From a virus, in IMG/VR virus record IMGVR_UViG_3300017917_000321, positions 1 to 64,000 of that record: 64,000 nt of DNA, one strand, 5' to 3'. The notes beneath the pieces are model-generated. The model saw only the letters and a list, made by a program, of their open reading frames with translations. It was not told where the DNA came from and searched no databases. Each line of letters starts with the position of its first letter. Position 1 is the stretch's first letter. Below are positions 12,001 through 19,444 of the stretch, one piece after another. Made by a program: the position numbers and the translations under genes.

Positions 12001-14819
12001 AAAGTATTAGAACTACCTTTAACTTAAAATGGCCAATTGATTTACAACCTAAAAATATTAAGGTCTATATTGATGGTGAAGAGCAGTTAAGAAGCTCCTA
12101 TACCTGTTCTAACATAACAAATACAACAGCCGGTTACACTAGAGAACAGGGCAGAATTAAATTTACAGTTCCTCCAGCACAGGATGCTGCTATTAGAATA
12201 GAATACAAGCGTCCTCTGTCTATGCTGTCTGCACCTGATAGAATTAATTTTGCATACAATCCATTAACAGGTATGCTAGGAAAAGACCTAGCACAGCTAA
12301 TGGACGGTATTGATTACGGCGGCGTAGAAATAACCAGCTTTGATTTTGGCGGAACAGCAGGTTGGGATAGCAAGGGTTGGTATACCGATACTTGGGATAC
12401 CTTTGACAATACCTTTGAAGATGATGTGTTTACGTTTGATGGATCAACATCAGCTATTGAGCTTAACGCTCCTTTAGAAGATGGAATGATTTATAATATC
12501 TATCTAAATGGTGTAAGAATTGACGATCCTAATTTTGGAACACCTCAGCAAACTAATCCTAATGCTCTAATGACCACCGTAGTTGGTGATGGTTCTACAG
12601 CCATAATTGATTTTGGTGTATATGATTTTTATGCAAATGACGGCGACGTCATGATTGTAAGAAAGTATACCAGTGATGGTAGCTTTATTCCTGATCCAGA
12701 AAGTTATGATACAGCACTATCAGGTGGAGACATAGCATATTCAACCGCTAAAGGTATTAATGCTGAAGAAATTGTTGTTGATGGTGACGGATTTGTAACA
12801 CCAACAACAAGCAAGGGTCCTGAAGAATTAGTTCCAGGACAGATCATTGATACTCTTGACATTAAAGTTTATTCAAGAAATAGCGGCGGCCAAGGAACTA
12901 TCTATAGTCAGAGTTATATTTTTGATGGAACTGTAACTTATAACCTAGGGGTTGTTCCAGGATCTCGTCCATCGGTATTTGTAAAATTAGACAATGAGCT
13001 ATTAGATGACAGTCAATATACCATTGATTGGGAAAACAATACAGTAACACTAGACATAATAGCTGGACCATATCTAGATACAGAACTGAACATCCTAACA
13101 GTTGAACGCGGTGGTCAGGATATAGTTGATTATGGAAGAATAATTGCTGATGCATCTACTACTGATTACGAATTACCTCGCAAGTATGTTGAAGGTATGA
13201 GCACATTTGTTACTGTAAATGGTATAGAAAAAACAGTAATTCTATATGCTTCTGAAATTACAGGAAATGCATTAATACGATTTACAGACGTACCTGCAGC
13301 CGGTGATATAATTTACTGGACACTATTTAGAACAAATACAACTGTCAATTATAGTGTTATATCAAAAGAAACATTTACAGCAGACGGTATTTCAACAGAA
13401 TTTAACTTGTTGTCAGCTCCGTTCTATGCCGTACCAACTGCATACAATGTAATGGTAAAAGTTGGCAATAGGATTTTAAATCCTGGATATAATATTCAAT
13501 TTGAAATTCCTGCAAACAGACAGAGAGAATTTCCTTTAGAGTCTTTCCAACAACCAGGAAATGCGCTAACTACTGAAAGTATTAATGTTTACTTAAACGG
13601 TGTCCAAATATCTGCTCCTGTGGATTGGAGATTTGATATCTTTAATAGTAGCGTTATCCTTTCTGACAACATAGGAGAAGTTGGTGACAAGCTAGAGATT
13701 TATGTTGTAACAGACGGTGAATATCAACTAAGCGGAACAACACTAACTCTAGTAACTGCTCCTGCTGACGGTGAGATTGTAGAGGTATTTAAATTTAGCA
13801 ATCACAATATTGTAGGAGTTGAACGCATTAACTATGATGTTGTTGCAAGAGACACACTAATAGCCGAAGATATTGATTATGTAACATATAATCGTTTAAC
13901 AGTAGGCGAAATTAAACTAAGAAAACCAGCAGCTGACGTTCAGTATGTTTGGGTAAGTGTAAATGGCGAATTGCTAACACCTAGCGTTGATTACTATCTA
14001 GTTGATAGTAAGACAAAGGTTAGATTAGTAAAAAGACCAGCACAAAATGATGTAATTGATATATTACATTTTACACCAAACGTTTCTCAGCCTAAGTTTG
14101 CGTTTAGGCAGTTTAAAGACATGCTAAACAGAACCCATTATAAGCGTTTAGATGCACCAGTAACGATATTGGCTCAACCATTAAATTCTTATGATTTAAG
14201 AATTGAAGTTGAAGACGGTTCAGTGTTACCAGAGCCTAGCAAGGGGTCTAATCTTCCTGGTATAATCTTCATTAATGGAGAGCGTATCGAGTACCTAGTT
14301 AAAGAAGGCAATACTCTAAGACAACTACGCAGAGGTACACTAGGAACAGGCGTAAAGGATGTACATGCAATTGGTTCAGATGTATATGATCAAAGCGGAC
14401 TAAAGAATATTCCTTATAAGGATGTAACACAGGTACAAAAAGAAGTAGCTGATGGTGCAACTAATACATTTACACTAAACTTTAAGGCAGCATCTGTTAA
14501 CGAGTTTGATGTTTTTGTTGCAGGAAGAAGATTAAGAAAAACAGCAATAGCTGTGTTTAATCCAACACTAGCACTAGATAGTCCAGATGGCGATACTGTA
14601 TCACCTGCTGAATTTACATTAAACAATACAATTAATACAATTACAGGCGCAATTATAAGCAGTCAAGTGGTGCTAGCAGCAACGCCTGGTGCAGATCAAA
14701 CAGTTAATTTTGTAAGAAAAATAGGAAAAGTTTGGAATGAACCAGGACAAAGCCTAGCTAATTCACAGACGGATATAGGACTTTTCTTGAGAGCAGGAAC
14801 AACCAAGCTGCCAGAATAA
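3..14819 (+). CDS. Giant virion structural protein, tail/baseplate fibre type (5' partial)
   Basis: One frame stays open from the left edge to the stop at 14817-14819. The ATG at 87 is internal, because codons 3-86 are also open and read on into it, with a motif like RGQTYRFEIDCPGQP. So more than 4,930 residues are visible and the true start lies outside the window. It is modular. Carbohydrate-binding-like 'W..Y..GD.V.Y...YY.A' units lie near 4140-4220, 4921-5040, 6440-6540, 8345-8430 and 8515-8630. FG-GAP/propeller-like 'FG.S...S..G..LAVG' stretches lie near 6165-6410, 8090-8320 and 9055-9120. Repeated 'VYLNG......DY.' beta units occur near 1700, 2400, 13590 and 13950. Gly-rich 'G.GY..P.V...G' units lie at 10570-10750 and 11690-11890. 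This architecture fits the giant adhesion or tail-fibre proteins of marine T4-like phages. No signal peptide or membrane segment is seen. The exact virion location is inferred. Confidence 0.85.
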   Translation, partial: PDGLTANPSLKLYRGQTYRFEIDCPGQPMAIAISRTFTPGNAVVVAGREGIRGEGLFDAKLYGNDYDLGDYIVLPDSGSVTFNADENVSTLYPDGIRRLGEAGEEIANVYIEKGIIEFTIPLNAPDRLYYISKNDIDVSGLIRIYDIEENTFLNVEEEILGKKTYKSANGVEFTNGLKVEFLGTVLPEIYNQGYWYVEGVGDKIRLIEEKDLIIPAAYTADLNVPFDTEGFDTLPFSDSASYAKEKDYIVINRASKDRNPWSRYNKWIHKDVLIKTAEYNKIAFDIDENLRAKRPIIEFEAGLKLYNYGVFAKKDVDIVDYYTTDVFSTIEGSLGYNIDGIDVADGMRILFVADTDKLVRGKIYQVKFVTIGSTRQISLIETADSEPQNLETVFVINGNKFGGKTFHFHETSWVLAQEKTKRNQAPLFDMFDPVGINYANNTNYGASTFKGTKIFSYKEGTGTVDAELGFPLTYKNIQNSGDIEFSFNLLSDTFTYQTETDIVSVSTSTGNLKKYFDRTNFVYVNGWSKNPTISKQKVIRQYVSTVVDNNNFQIDVYNRAAFLTDLKVNVFVNNQFKKPEVDYTLDRINEKVFVRFFTDLAENSNVIIKTHSSQAKNENGWYDFPINLERNPLNEDISSFTFGEVLDHVDSMIEDIYGFDGAFPGTSNLRDLGDLDIYGKRFVKHSGPVNLPLYHVTNRTYNIVKALEFSRREYARFKRIFIETATNFGYDGVYKTHVDLILNEINKDKIKSQPFYFSDMINWGNESNIIEYEILDARNPYYALSQTFNLNSLSQRSVNVYLNDNQLVHGKDYTFNDEGFLVLNSYQQDGDILRIYESDSTDGSFIPPTPTKLGLYPSYVPQLIIDDTFVATEPTVNGPWKVYGEEESSGRIGWFYPVYTSRRSAQQADSANTAKQLVLAGCNRVFYIPANTGIEYGPDNVELEEYPVGVALIRGHDGSFVKAFKDYRDNLLLDLEKRIFNNIKISYDNTLLDFYDFVPGKYRKTEFTRNELNESLRSSFVEWLNLVETDFTSNNFYDRENQFTFNYSSMNSIVDGALLPGHWRAVYKEMFDTDRPHSHPWEILGFSKKPSWWNEVYGPAPYTGNNGVMWDDIEKGIIREPGKQIKVIEKFARPGLSGYIPVDGKGRLLSPIACNIAKNFAYRTTTQSFNFGDEAPTETAWRRSSEYPFALLKAWLVNQPSKVMGLGFDVSRITKNLVGQYVYEDTNKHLVLADLQLPNTYADTTRVQTAGLVNFIYNLVASNILTIYDGYKSDLANIRNQLGLKLAGFTDKKKLKIILDSRSPKASETEGIFVPEENYQVFLNTSSPVESIVYSGVIVEKAPTGFIIRGYNNEVPYFKYFQAQSTQNDITVTVGGITESSSEWSPNRRYYAGQLLTNNFKYYRVVNNYTSGASFTSDNLALLSDVPITGGKRAQFKRNFLKTSYKILTYGTKLATSQDVVDFLLGYDAYLKYQGFSFDYFNRETTFVENWDNAAREFLFWTTQGWASGTTIALSPGSSSLSLKTSYAVADDILDAFYSYGVTKQNGDALDRKYISIYRNKNDFEIRPKNTTDGIYGVSIPVVQKEHVVIVDNTTVFNDIIYQPATGYRQERLKVSGYRSDNWTGGLDIPGFVFDDAKVTEWEPWQDYNVGDLVKYKQFYYVAIYQVVGSEEFNSTFWYRLNEKPEPKLYTNFDYKINQFADFYDLDSDNFDAEQQRLAQHLIGYQKREYLANIINDDISQYKFYQGFIQDKGTKNAITKLFDPLSSSDRDSFDFYEEWAIQVGRYGAVDNVQQVEYILNEKDFQESPQPVQLVNRLPTEKFDNIYRIRPFEVYDKPEDYNHAPFPTTIIDPNYLMTSGYVHEDDVEYKAGTIDDLEITDINQLQLGQYIWLTRTDNDSWTVYQISDSVANVTTLEETGTFTENNKPIFKITLDRWAAPILNAGDLIGIKGASEYSLTGIYRVDFLDAATVNFVAPIENEIGTFDNQNFVLVKLRTVRVDNLAALNNLTQEKIYNNQRVWVDDYKNSAWGVFENSPVYGAVQQVISNPALFDSTEHRFSHSMTATENNYNVFVSAPGDGDGAVYHFRRTKDTNNLIQEPELAIPSDLYDPLNSKFGESISVSPDGEFLAVGIPDASKIKTRFKGDFDPTVTYNKNEIVRYRESLWKANRAILPTTASQPFSTFDTYVQLVNESDTDSTAIRLLVAGNPGLENSISDHFLVRAPLDMYLGTQAGDTVKLAWNPRSFAYPTLDVYQPFDNEIPELSSYIENVHEIQAKIDHVFFIETFVGLPVSGDRVTTDTGSGIVHYVDIKGDSAVVYVKDTNGTFDLSGELYINETDFIGFYSEEDTYNAADNLGGFWLFKTYKIGEDPEGGYTSELADVDGFTYNNNSRWFDIGRGLVYVDVVTSANIGNPGRPFNYYNIQEVIAAIGTYIANKDQASFISQLTYFGDPGRTYLVDTEGEYPSDLWVVRGAKAYTDTLTIGDDVQFRLYNLDNRIIDVASAGFTYDILNKEQTVYDLWDGYIDFEYTRFDANGDVFEPVIGDILEDVQTPFDEFGGLALTSESTSTAEVVFYQRKFNSVRVYLKNKVGDWKKLNNIGRVELRRKANTVARGPGDVDRTIGTINDFNNDVVLGSSLIGKLVVFQHTADFPLVETPYITDEEYYFFNELIEGGAARDENPPNSLNKDYTQVYNIPGDEFGQEGADGAGAVAIFNRTSNGSYKLLVLLDSEYSAANRKFGQKVKLVKNKGLYTLFVSSVGDTADDFGSIEIFKHGYEDGETFKGTWKITSDYLKDDIVLYKDNYYKAVKNVSSADAAPIFNSIYWNKISWRQAKDENYRGPLNTVYPYNLGSIVSYDGALYRAKTNIAAGATLTATDWEVVSSNVDYLGYLPNRTGNAFFGEEEYIPSNTYIEQFAIDFEVSASGSVLAVLTKEVDSDSTSRVNMVIYRLSGEQYVLDQTLELGRNTTKLAMSPQGNIIAVSEPENDEKKTDQGKVVVYRQVDGAFTYAQTLLPPQNEASEKFGSSIAFSEDNLVVSSLNGDMKIPTTFDVVNNNETTFDKGYTTFRNVIHDTGVVYIFEDIEDSLVFSESFRYDNATIKFGENLLANKNHIYVGMQQVGNDNYKGTILNYRKARNAFAWNRTRELVPPVDVSKIRGAFLYNRRTNQIVTYLDYIDPIQGKIAGPAEQEITHKVPYDPATYNVGVFTGIDKDTFWADEHVGEVWWNIKTSRFTYPYQGDIKYQKANWNELQPRASVDVYEWVESRFLPSQWDSLADTEQAINEGISGVSVYGDNLYSQKFVYDPVSKTFSNRFYFWVSKKLTVPQVENRSISVFDIARLIATPREQGYRFISFLGADRFLLNNCDSLIYNDDIVLNIKYATADNLEQQLHSAYYIMSEGLASSEVHPDIERKWWDSLIGSDEQGRAVPAENLTVKQKYGVQNRPRQGMFVNSIEALKQFIERVNSVLIEQPILDGYNIDPLLQKDLKPTEISRTFDSTIDTLEELSLVSTNKVVQAVLTPVIQNGRIVRVDIDEPGRGYKVAPTYDLIGPGEDAEFDITINNLGQITAVTILNSGKGYDGNTSLLVRRYSVLVNSDSSIHGKWAIYAWDAATSTWIRTTIQGYDVTAWWSYTDWYAEGYNSFTKADYELAITNDIFNVNDQLGDIIKIQNVGSGGWLLLEKTGSEDSEDYTVNYKTVGRQNGTIQFSNAFYNTTRNSIGFDNRNYDSVTYDNVPVKELRIILETIKNNIFIGDLKAEYNKLFFASLRYILTEQNYVDWFFKTSFIKIKHNIGKLEQDLTFNTDTLSSYRQYVDEVKPYKTVIREFVSAYEAVDGTNSSVTDFDLAPYYSYTDKKNKTVNAIVASNSIVSDNEKLLEYPRKHWVENNGYSVKEIRVKNGGSGFIFKPIVKLVGGGGTGAKAEAYLGYGKVTAIKVTDPGKNYITSPTVVIEGSQLDSGTPATASAILGNGVVRSPSIKIKFDRTSKNYFITALAQIENFVGESIRTTFNLKWPIDLQPKNIKVYIDGEEQLRSSYTCSNITNTTAGYTREQGRIKFTVPPAQDAAIRIEYKRPLSMLSAPDRINFAYNPLTGMLGKDLAQLMDGIDYGGVEITSFDFGGTAGWDSKGWYTDTWDTFDNTFEDDVFTFDGSTSAIELNAPLEDGMIYNIYLNGVRIDDPNFGTPQQTNPNALMTTVVGDGSTAIIDFGVYDFYANDGDVMIVRKYTSDGSFIPDPESYDTALSGGDIAYSTAKGINAEEIVVDGDGFVTPTTSKGPEELVPGQIIDTLDIKVYSRNSGGQGTIYSQSYIFDGTVTYNLGVVPGSRPSVFVKLDNELLDDSQYTIDWENNTVTLDIIAGPYLDTELNILTVERGGQDIVDYGRIIADASTTDYELPRKYVEGMSTFVTVNGIEKTVILYASEITGNALIRFTDVPAAGDIIYWTLFRTNTTVNYSVISKETFTADGISTEFNLLSAPFYAVPTAYNVMVKVGNRILNPGYNIQFEIPANRQREFPLESFQQPGNALTTESINVYLNGVQISAPVDWRFDIFNSSVILSDNIGEVGDKLEIYVVTDGEYQLSGTTLTLVTAPADGEIVEVFKFSNHNIVGVERINYDVVARDTLIAEDIDYVTYNRLTVGEIKLRKPAADVQYVWVSVNGELLTPSVDYYLVDSKTKVRLVKRPAQNDVIDILHFTPNVSQPKFAFRQFKDMLNRTHYKRLDAPVTILAQPLNSYDLRIEVEDGSVLPEPSKGSNLPGIIFINGERIEYLVKEGNTLRQLRRGTLGTGVKDVHAIGSDVYDQSGLKNIPYKDVTQVQKEVADGATNTFTLNFKAASVNEFDVFVAGRRLRKTAIAVFNPTLALDSPDGDTVSPAEFTLNNTINTITGAIISSQVVLAATPGADQTVNFVRKIGKVWNEPGQSLANSQTDIGLFLRAGTTKLPE

Positions 14820-14822
14820 ATA
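14815..14822 (+). promoter_or_regulatory. T4-type late promoter (AATAAATA)
   Basis: AATAAATA overlaps the stop codon of the giant protein and ends 29 nt before the ATG at 14852. It differs from the T4 late consensus TATAAATA only at the first base. The spacing matches five other late-promoter/start pairs in this window. Confidence 0.6.
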
Positions 14823-14851
14823 CAGTGTGGAAAAAGGAAACGAGCGAAATT

Positions 14852-15442
14852 ATGCAAGATAACAGCGGAATTTTAGTACAGGGACACATAAAGATATATG
14901 ATCCCCTATCTAAAGAAGTCTACGTCAATAAGCGTAACGCCATACATTACGAAAACATGAGTTTAGCTCTAGCTGAAAGTTTAAGTAATGCAGGGCAAGG
15001 GTTTATCTACGAAATGAGCTTTGGAAATGGAGGAACATCGGTTGACCCCACCGGTATCATAACATACTTGACACCAAACTCAGCGGGCACAAATGCCAGT
15101 CTCTACAACCAAACATATACCAAGGTAGTTGATGATAGATCAGTTAACAATACTGACCCAGCTAGAAATTATCTTGAAACAAGACACGTAAGCGGTACAA
15201 ATTATACTGACATTTTAGTTAGCTGCTTGTTAGATTACGGTGAGCCCGAAGGTCAAGATGCGTTTGATACAGCAAATGACGCCAGCGGTGAATTCGTCTT
15301 TGACGAATTAGGACTAAGAAGTTATTCCCCATCAGGTACAGGTAGACTTATTACGCACGTTATTTTCCACCCCGTACAAAAATCACTGAATAGATTAATC
15401 CAGATTGATTATACTGTTCGCGTACAGAGCTTGTCGGGTTAA
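14852..15442 (+). CDS. Putative virion protein, baseplate/fibre-associated
   Basis: This protein of about 196 residues sits between the giant tail protein and the fibre genes. I chose the ATG at 14852 over the in-frame GTG at 14825: the late-promoter motif ends 29 nt before this ATG, the GTG would lie about where transcription begins, and AAGGAA lies 12 nt upstream. The sequence opens MQDNSGILVQGHIKIYDP and continues with a KRNAIHYENMS segment, a beta-rich middle and an IQIDYTVRVQSLSG end. There are no catalytic motifs, membrane segments or cysteine clusters. I recall related proteins in marine T4-like phages as uncharacterised structural proteins. A baseplate-to-fibre connector role is suggested only by position. 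Confidence 0.6.
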   Translation: MQDNSGILVQGHIKIYDPLSKEVYVNKRNAIHYENMSLALAESLSNAGQGFIYEMSFGNGGTSVDPTGIITYLTPNSAGTNASLYNQTYTKVVDDRSVNNTDPARNYLETRHVSGTNYTDILVSCLLDYGEPEGQDAFDTANDASGEFVFDELGLRSYSPSGTGRLITHVIFHPVQKSLNRLIQIDYTVRVQSLSG

Positions 15443-15453
15443 GGAGCAAATAA

Positions 15454-17508
15454 ATGGCATATGAAGTAAGTTATACAGACAGTGTTAACAAGGGTGTAAT
15501 TGTTGTTGAGGACGCTACTCTCAACACAGAAACATCGATATCACTGCCTGGTAGAAATAACACAGGATATGGTCAAGCAATAGCAGAAAATTTCTTACAT
15601 CTGTTAGAAAATTTTGCTAATACAACTCCTCCCGAACGACCAGTTGAAGGTCAGCTTTGGTATGATAACACTGACGGTGTTGACCAGCTTAAGGTATATG
15701 ATGGAACTACATGGTCTGCTGCGGGCGGCCTAAAGAAATCAACTACTTTACCGTCTGTTGCTAATTCGCTAGCAGGCGATCTATGGGTTAATACAGATGC
15801 ACAGCAGTTGTACCTATTTACAGGCAGTCAATGGATTTTAGTAGGTCCGGATTTCAGCGATGGATTGTTAACTGGAGCAAAAGCTGAGGTTATTGTTGGT
15901 ACCGACGATGTTAGTTACAATGTATTAACAATCAAGATTGAAGATAAAACTGCTGCAATTATCAGTTCTAGAGCATTTACACCAAAAAGTTCTATTCCTG
16001 GATTTAGAACAGGGGTACAAGCCGGTTTTAATATCGCTTCAACACCTATAGTTGGTAGCGAAACTCTCAAGTACTACGGCCTATCAGATAAAGCTGAAAA
16101 TTTAGTTGTAAGCGGAGAATCGATTCCTGCTAGTAATTTCTTAAGAGCAGACGCTGCCTCAACTACTAATTATCAGTTAAAAGTTAAAACTAATGACGGT
16201 TTACAAGTTGGATCTGGTGGACAAATAAACATTAAAGTAGCCGGGGAGTCAGGAGTTATACAACATAATACTCCAGGCGCCAACATTGACTTTGTTTTAA
16301 GAGAAGGTAATACCAACAATACTGTTATGAGAATTGACAGTACACAGAAAGTTGGTATTAACAATACTGCTCCGGACGAAGACCTTGATGTTATAGGTAA
16401 CGTTCAAATTAGTTCTAAGCCAACTGATGCTACTACAGGTGTTTTAAAAATTGAAAGCACTATTAATTCTGATTCAATTAATGAAGGATCGTTAATAGTT
16501 AAAGGTGGCGCTGGCATTGCATTAAATTTAAACGTTGGCGGCAATGTAGATATCGCCGGTGTTCTAGTTACAGGTAATGTAGCACCTGATGCAAACAGTG
16601 AAAGAAACATTGGTAGTCCTACAAACAAATATGACCAAATTTATGCAACAACATTCTTTGGAAACGTACAAGGTAATGTAAGCGGAACAGTAACAGGTCG
16701 TGCAGGATCAGCTGATAAGTTGGCTTCTGCTACAACTTTTGCGGTTGACGGCGATGTAGATTTTAACAGCTTTGCATTTGACGGTCAAACAGGCGGCTCA
16801 ACAAAGACCTTTGATGTAAGAATTCGTAACAGCTTTGTTAGTAATAAAGATGTTATCTATGATGTAGATAACGCAGACGAGATATTAGTAAACAAGGTTA
16901 TTGGTACAACTGGTTTGTACAGAGTTACAAAAAGAAATTTCTTAAAGAGTATTCCATTAATACCGCCAGGATTTATGGGCCCGTACGGGGGATCAGAAGC
17001 ACCCGAAGGTTGGTTACTGTGCGATGGCTCTGAGTTGAGAAAGTCTGATTATCCGTTACTTTGGGCAGCTATAGGCTTTAACTTTAGAGATGCATCATTA
17101 ATCAGTGACGGCGGCGTTAATTATTTTGCTCTTCCTGATCTAAGAGGAAGATTTGCACTAGGTGCAGACAACATGGGAGGCCCAAGCGCAAATAGAGTTA
17201 CTAGTTCAGCAGCTGATGCTGTAGGTAATAGTTCAGGCGAAGAAAGCAAAACTATTGGAATAGAAAATCTACCAGAGCACGAACACGATCTAGAAGGTCC
17301 AAGCGGAACGCAGTATTACGGTATCAGAGTTGGAGCAGGAGCACCATTAGATGAAGCCGCTATAACGCTACCAGTTGAGCCAGGCGGCGGCGGCACACAG
17401 GGGTTTGCTTCAAGCGGCGGCGTCTTAACTACCGCAACACTTGGTACTCCATTAGATGTTATGAACCCATATCTAGTAGTTAACTACATAATTTATACTG
17501 GACAATAA
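15454..17508 (+). CDS. Tail fibre protein with C-terminal tail-collar domain
   Basis: This 684-residue protein is the first of three consecutive fibre genes that share an N-terminal module of about 90 residues: 'GYG.A..ENFL.LLENFAN..PP..P..GQLWYD' followed by 'LKVYDGT.W...GG'. The middle is beta-rich with GNVQGNVSGTVTG-like repeats near residues 405-415. The C-terminus, from about residue 503, is a phage tail-collar domain (PF07484 type), with 'PPGFMGPYGG', 'PEGWLLCDGSEL', 'LPDLRGRFALGAD' and the histidine-containing 'NLPEHEHDL'. T4 gp12 and related short fibres carry this domain, where it contributes to trimerisation and receptor contact. AAGGAG overlaps the preceding stop and serves the ATG at 15454. 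It probably is a distal receptor-facing fibre. Confidence 0.85.
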   Translation: MAYEVSYTDSVNKGVIVVEDATLNTETSISLPGRNNTGYGQAIAENFLHLLENFANTTPPERPVEGQLWYDNTDGVDQLKVYDGTTWSAAGGLKKSTTLPSVANSLAGDLWVNTDAQQLYLFTGSQWILVGPDFSDGLLTGAKAEVIVGTDDVSYNVLTIKIEDKTAAIISSRAFTPKSSIPGFRTGVQAGFNIASTPIVGSETLKYYGLSDKAENLVVSGESIPASNFLRADAASTTNYQLKVKTNDGLQVGSGGQINIKVAGESGVIQHNTPGANIDFVLREGNTNNTVMRIDSTQKVGINNTAPDEDLDVIGNVQISSKPTDATTGVLKIESTINSDSINEGSLIVKGGAGIALNLNVGGNVDIAGVLVTGNVAPDANSERNIGSPTNKYDQIYATTFFGNVQGNVSGTVTGRAGSADKLASATTFAVDGDVDFNSFAFDGQTGGSTKTFDVRIRNSFVSNKDVIYDVDNADEILVNKVIGTTGLYRVTKRNFLKSIPLIPPGFMGPYGGSEAPEGWLLCDGSELRKSDYPLLWAAIGFNFRDASLISDGGVNYFALPDLRGRFALGADNMGGPSANRVTSSAADAVGNSSGEESKTIGIENLPEHEHDLEGPSGTQYYGIRVGAGAPLDEAAITLPVEPGGGGTQGFASSGGVLTTATLGTPLDVMNPYLVVNYIIYTGQ

Positions 17509-17509
17509 G

Positions 17510-19402
17510 ATGAGTTATCAATTAAACAAAACAGACGGAACGATTTTAACAGATCTAATTGACGGTCAAATTGATGTTGAAAGTACTAATCTTACTCTGG
17601 TAGGTAAAAACTATACAGGCTATGGTGAAGCATTCAATGAAAATTTTATTAAACTTTTAGAAAACTTTGCCAATACTGCTGCACCAAGTAATCCTATTGC
17701 TGGACAACTATGGTGGGACACTGCTGAACAGAGATTAAAAGTTTATGACGGCACTGTGTGGAAAGCGTCAGGCGGACCCTATGTTCAAGAAACTAGACCA
17801 CAAATGGTTCAGGGCGATCTTTGGATTGATAACTTAAACAATCAAGTATATGCCTATGATGGCGCTGATACTATTTTAATAGGACCTATCTATACACAGT
17901 CTCAAGGCATAAGCGGTTTTCAAATAGCTAACATTCTTGACACACAAAGTAGATCACGTACTGTGGCTAAGTTTTACATTGGCGGAACTTTAGTCGGTGT
18001 GTTTAGTAATATTGAATTTGAACCGCAGTATTCGCAACGTATAACAAGTTTAATAACTGTTGACAATCCTTCAGGAATTATATACGAAGGATTTAATATT
18101 GTAAATTCTTCTACATTTAAATTCTATGGAACTGCTAGTAGCTCTAATGCTCTTGTTAGCGGAACAGGAACAATTAGAACAGCTGATCAGTTTTTACCAT
18201 CGGACACTGACGGAATTACAGTTGGAACACTGACTATACAAAATTCGGGTGGTTTAACTATTGGTCTTTCACAGAACAACGTACAAAAAGTAGTTGGACC
18301 TCGCTTCTACATTGAAAATCAGTTAAGAGATCACGACATAAGCCTTCGTGTACGCAGTTCACTATACGAGTCTATTATTGTTGATGCGCTGTATATTGAT
18401 GCGTCAGCAGGAAAGATCGGTATATTTACAACTAATAGATTGCCTGAATATACGCTAGATGTTGAAGGTGATTTAAGAGTAACAGGTGATTTAATTGTAC
18501 AAGGTGATACAACTAAGATTGAAGTTGCTACACTACGAGTTGAAGATAAAAATATAGAACTAGCATCATTAAATGATAGCAGTCTAGGTGACGACGCTGT
18601 AGCAGATGGCGCTGGAATTATTGTAAAATCTACCGATGGAGACAAGACTCTAACTTGGGAATTAATAACAGATTCATGGACTTCTAATAAGAGTTTTGAT
18701 CTTTCTGATAATTCTCTAAGTTTTAGCATCGGCGGAAGCGCAAAACTCAACACTGACAGTTTAACAAATATACTGTATGCCGATGATCTTGTTAGAATAG
18801 GTACACTTCAGTTTTTAGATGTTGATAATATTAATATTAACGGTAATACTATCACTAGTAGCTTAGGAATGGTTATTACAGCCGCATCTGGAATTAATAT
18901 AACTGCCGGCGGAAATATTGCTATTCAAGATAGCCAAAAAATTACAGGCCTAGCTGATCCAACTAGTCCTCAGGATGCTGCAACTAAATCCTATGTTGAT
19001 AATGCAACTGTTACAGCACCTGTTGTTTTTAGTTTAGATATTACAGCTTTGGGATCAGGACTAACACTACAATCAAATGTATCAGGATATTTGAATGATT
19101 TGTTTCCTTCAAATCCCGGTAATACAGGAAAATTAGCTAGAATACATACAGTTTCGTATTCAGGAGCAACAGTTAGCGGTATTAACGTAACAGTCACCGA
19201 AACACCAAATATTACAGGTGTTTTATCCGTATCCAGGGTGGCGGTAGATTCTAACGGAACGCAGAACGAATCAGTTATACAGGATATTGTTTCATCAAAT
19301 ACGGCGTCAGGTGTAGCAGTTTTGACGCCGATTAGAGGATTAATGGTTTTTGAGAGCTCAGGTTCCGGGTGGAATCATGTGTCAACGACTGCTTATCCGT
19401 AA
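17510..19402 (+). CDS. Tail fibre protein, shared N-terminal attachment module
   Basis: This 630-residue protein starts one base after the stop of the preceding fibre gene, so the two are translationally coupled. Residues 1-95 repeat the 'NYTGYGEAFNENF..LLENFAN' and 'GQLWWDT....LKVYDGTVW' module. The middle contains 'YTLDVEGDLRVTGDLIVQGD' (about residues 310-335), a typical beta-helical fibre segment, followed by an 'ITGLADPTSPQDAATKSYVDN' type motif near 480-500 that is very common just before the distal end of phage fibres. The last 130 residues have no recognised domain. No tail-collar or Peptidase_G2 motif is present. It is probably a fibre paralogue with a different tip, so the three genes likely share one attachment site on the virion. 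Confidence 0.8.
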   Translation: MSYQLNKTDGTILTDLIDGQIDVESTNLTLVGKNYTGYGEAFNENFIKLLENFANTAAPSNPIAGQLWWDTAEQRLKVYDGTVWKASGGPYVQETRPQMVQGDLWIDNLNNQVYAYDGADTILIGPIYTQSQGISGFQIANILDTQSRSRTVAKFYIGGTLVGVFSNIEFEPQYSQRITSLITVDNPSGIIYEGFNIVNSSTFKFYGTASSSNALVSGTGTIRTADQFLPSDTDGITVGTLTIQNSGGLTIGLSQNNVQKVVGPRFYIENQLRDHDISLRVRSSLYESIIVDALYIDASAGKIGIFTTNRLPEYTLDVEGDLRVTGDLIVQGDTTKIEVATLRVEDKNIELASLNDSSLGDDAVADGAGIIVKSTDGDKTLTWELITDSWTSNKSFDLSDNSLSFSIGGSAKLNTDSLTNILYADDLVRIGTLQFLDVDNININGNTITSSLGMVITAASGINITAGGNIAIQDSQKITGLADPTSPQDAATKSYVDNATVTAPVVFSLDITALGSGLTLQSNVSGYLNDLFPSNPGNTGKLARIHTVSYSGATVSGINVTVTETPNITGVLSVSRVAVDSNGTQNESVIQDIVSSNTASGVAVLTPIRGLMVFESSGSGWNHVSTTAYP

Positions 19403-19407
19403 TTTAC

Positions 19408-19415
19408 GATAAATA
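19408..19415 (+). promoter_or_regulatory. T4-type late promoter (GATAAATA)
   Basis: GATAAATA lies in the 42-base gap between two fibre genes and ends 29 nt before the ATG at 19445. Seven of eight bases match TATAAATA. An AGGGG ribosome-binding sequence follows at 19431-19435. Confidence 0.65.
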
Positions 19416-19444
19416 ACATAAAGCACTATTAGGGGTTATTACAG

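Noticed and set aside
14825-14827. GTG at 14825 as a start
   Set aside because: It lies within 3 bases of the late promoter motif, where transcription would not yet have started. ATG 14852 fits the common spacing.
18331-18753. Open frame of 140 codons on the minus strand within a fibre gene
   Set aside because: Ser/Thr/Leu-rich shadow of a fibre repeat region, no start signal, opposite a well-supported gene.
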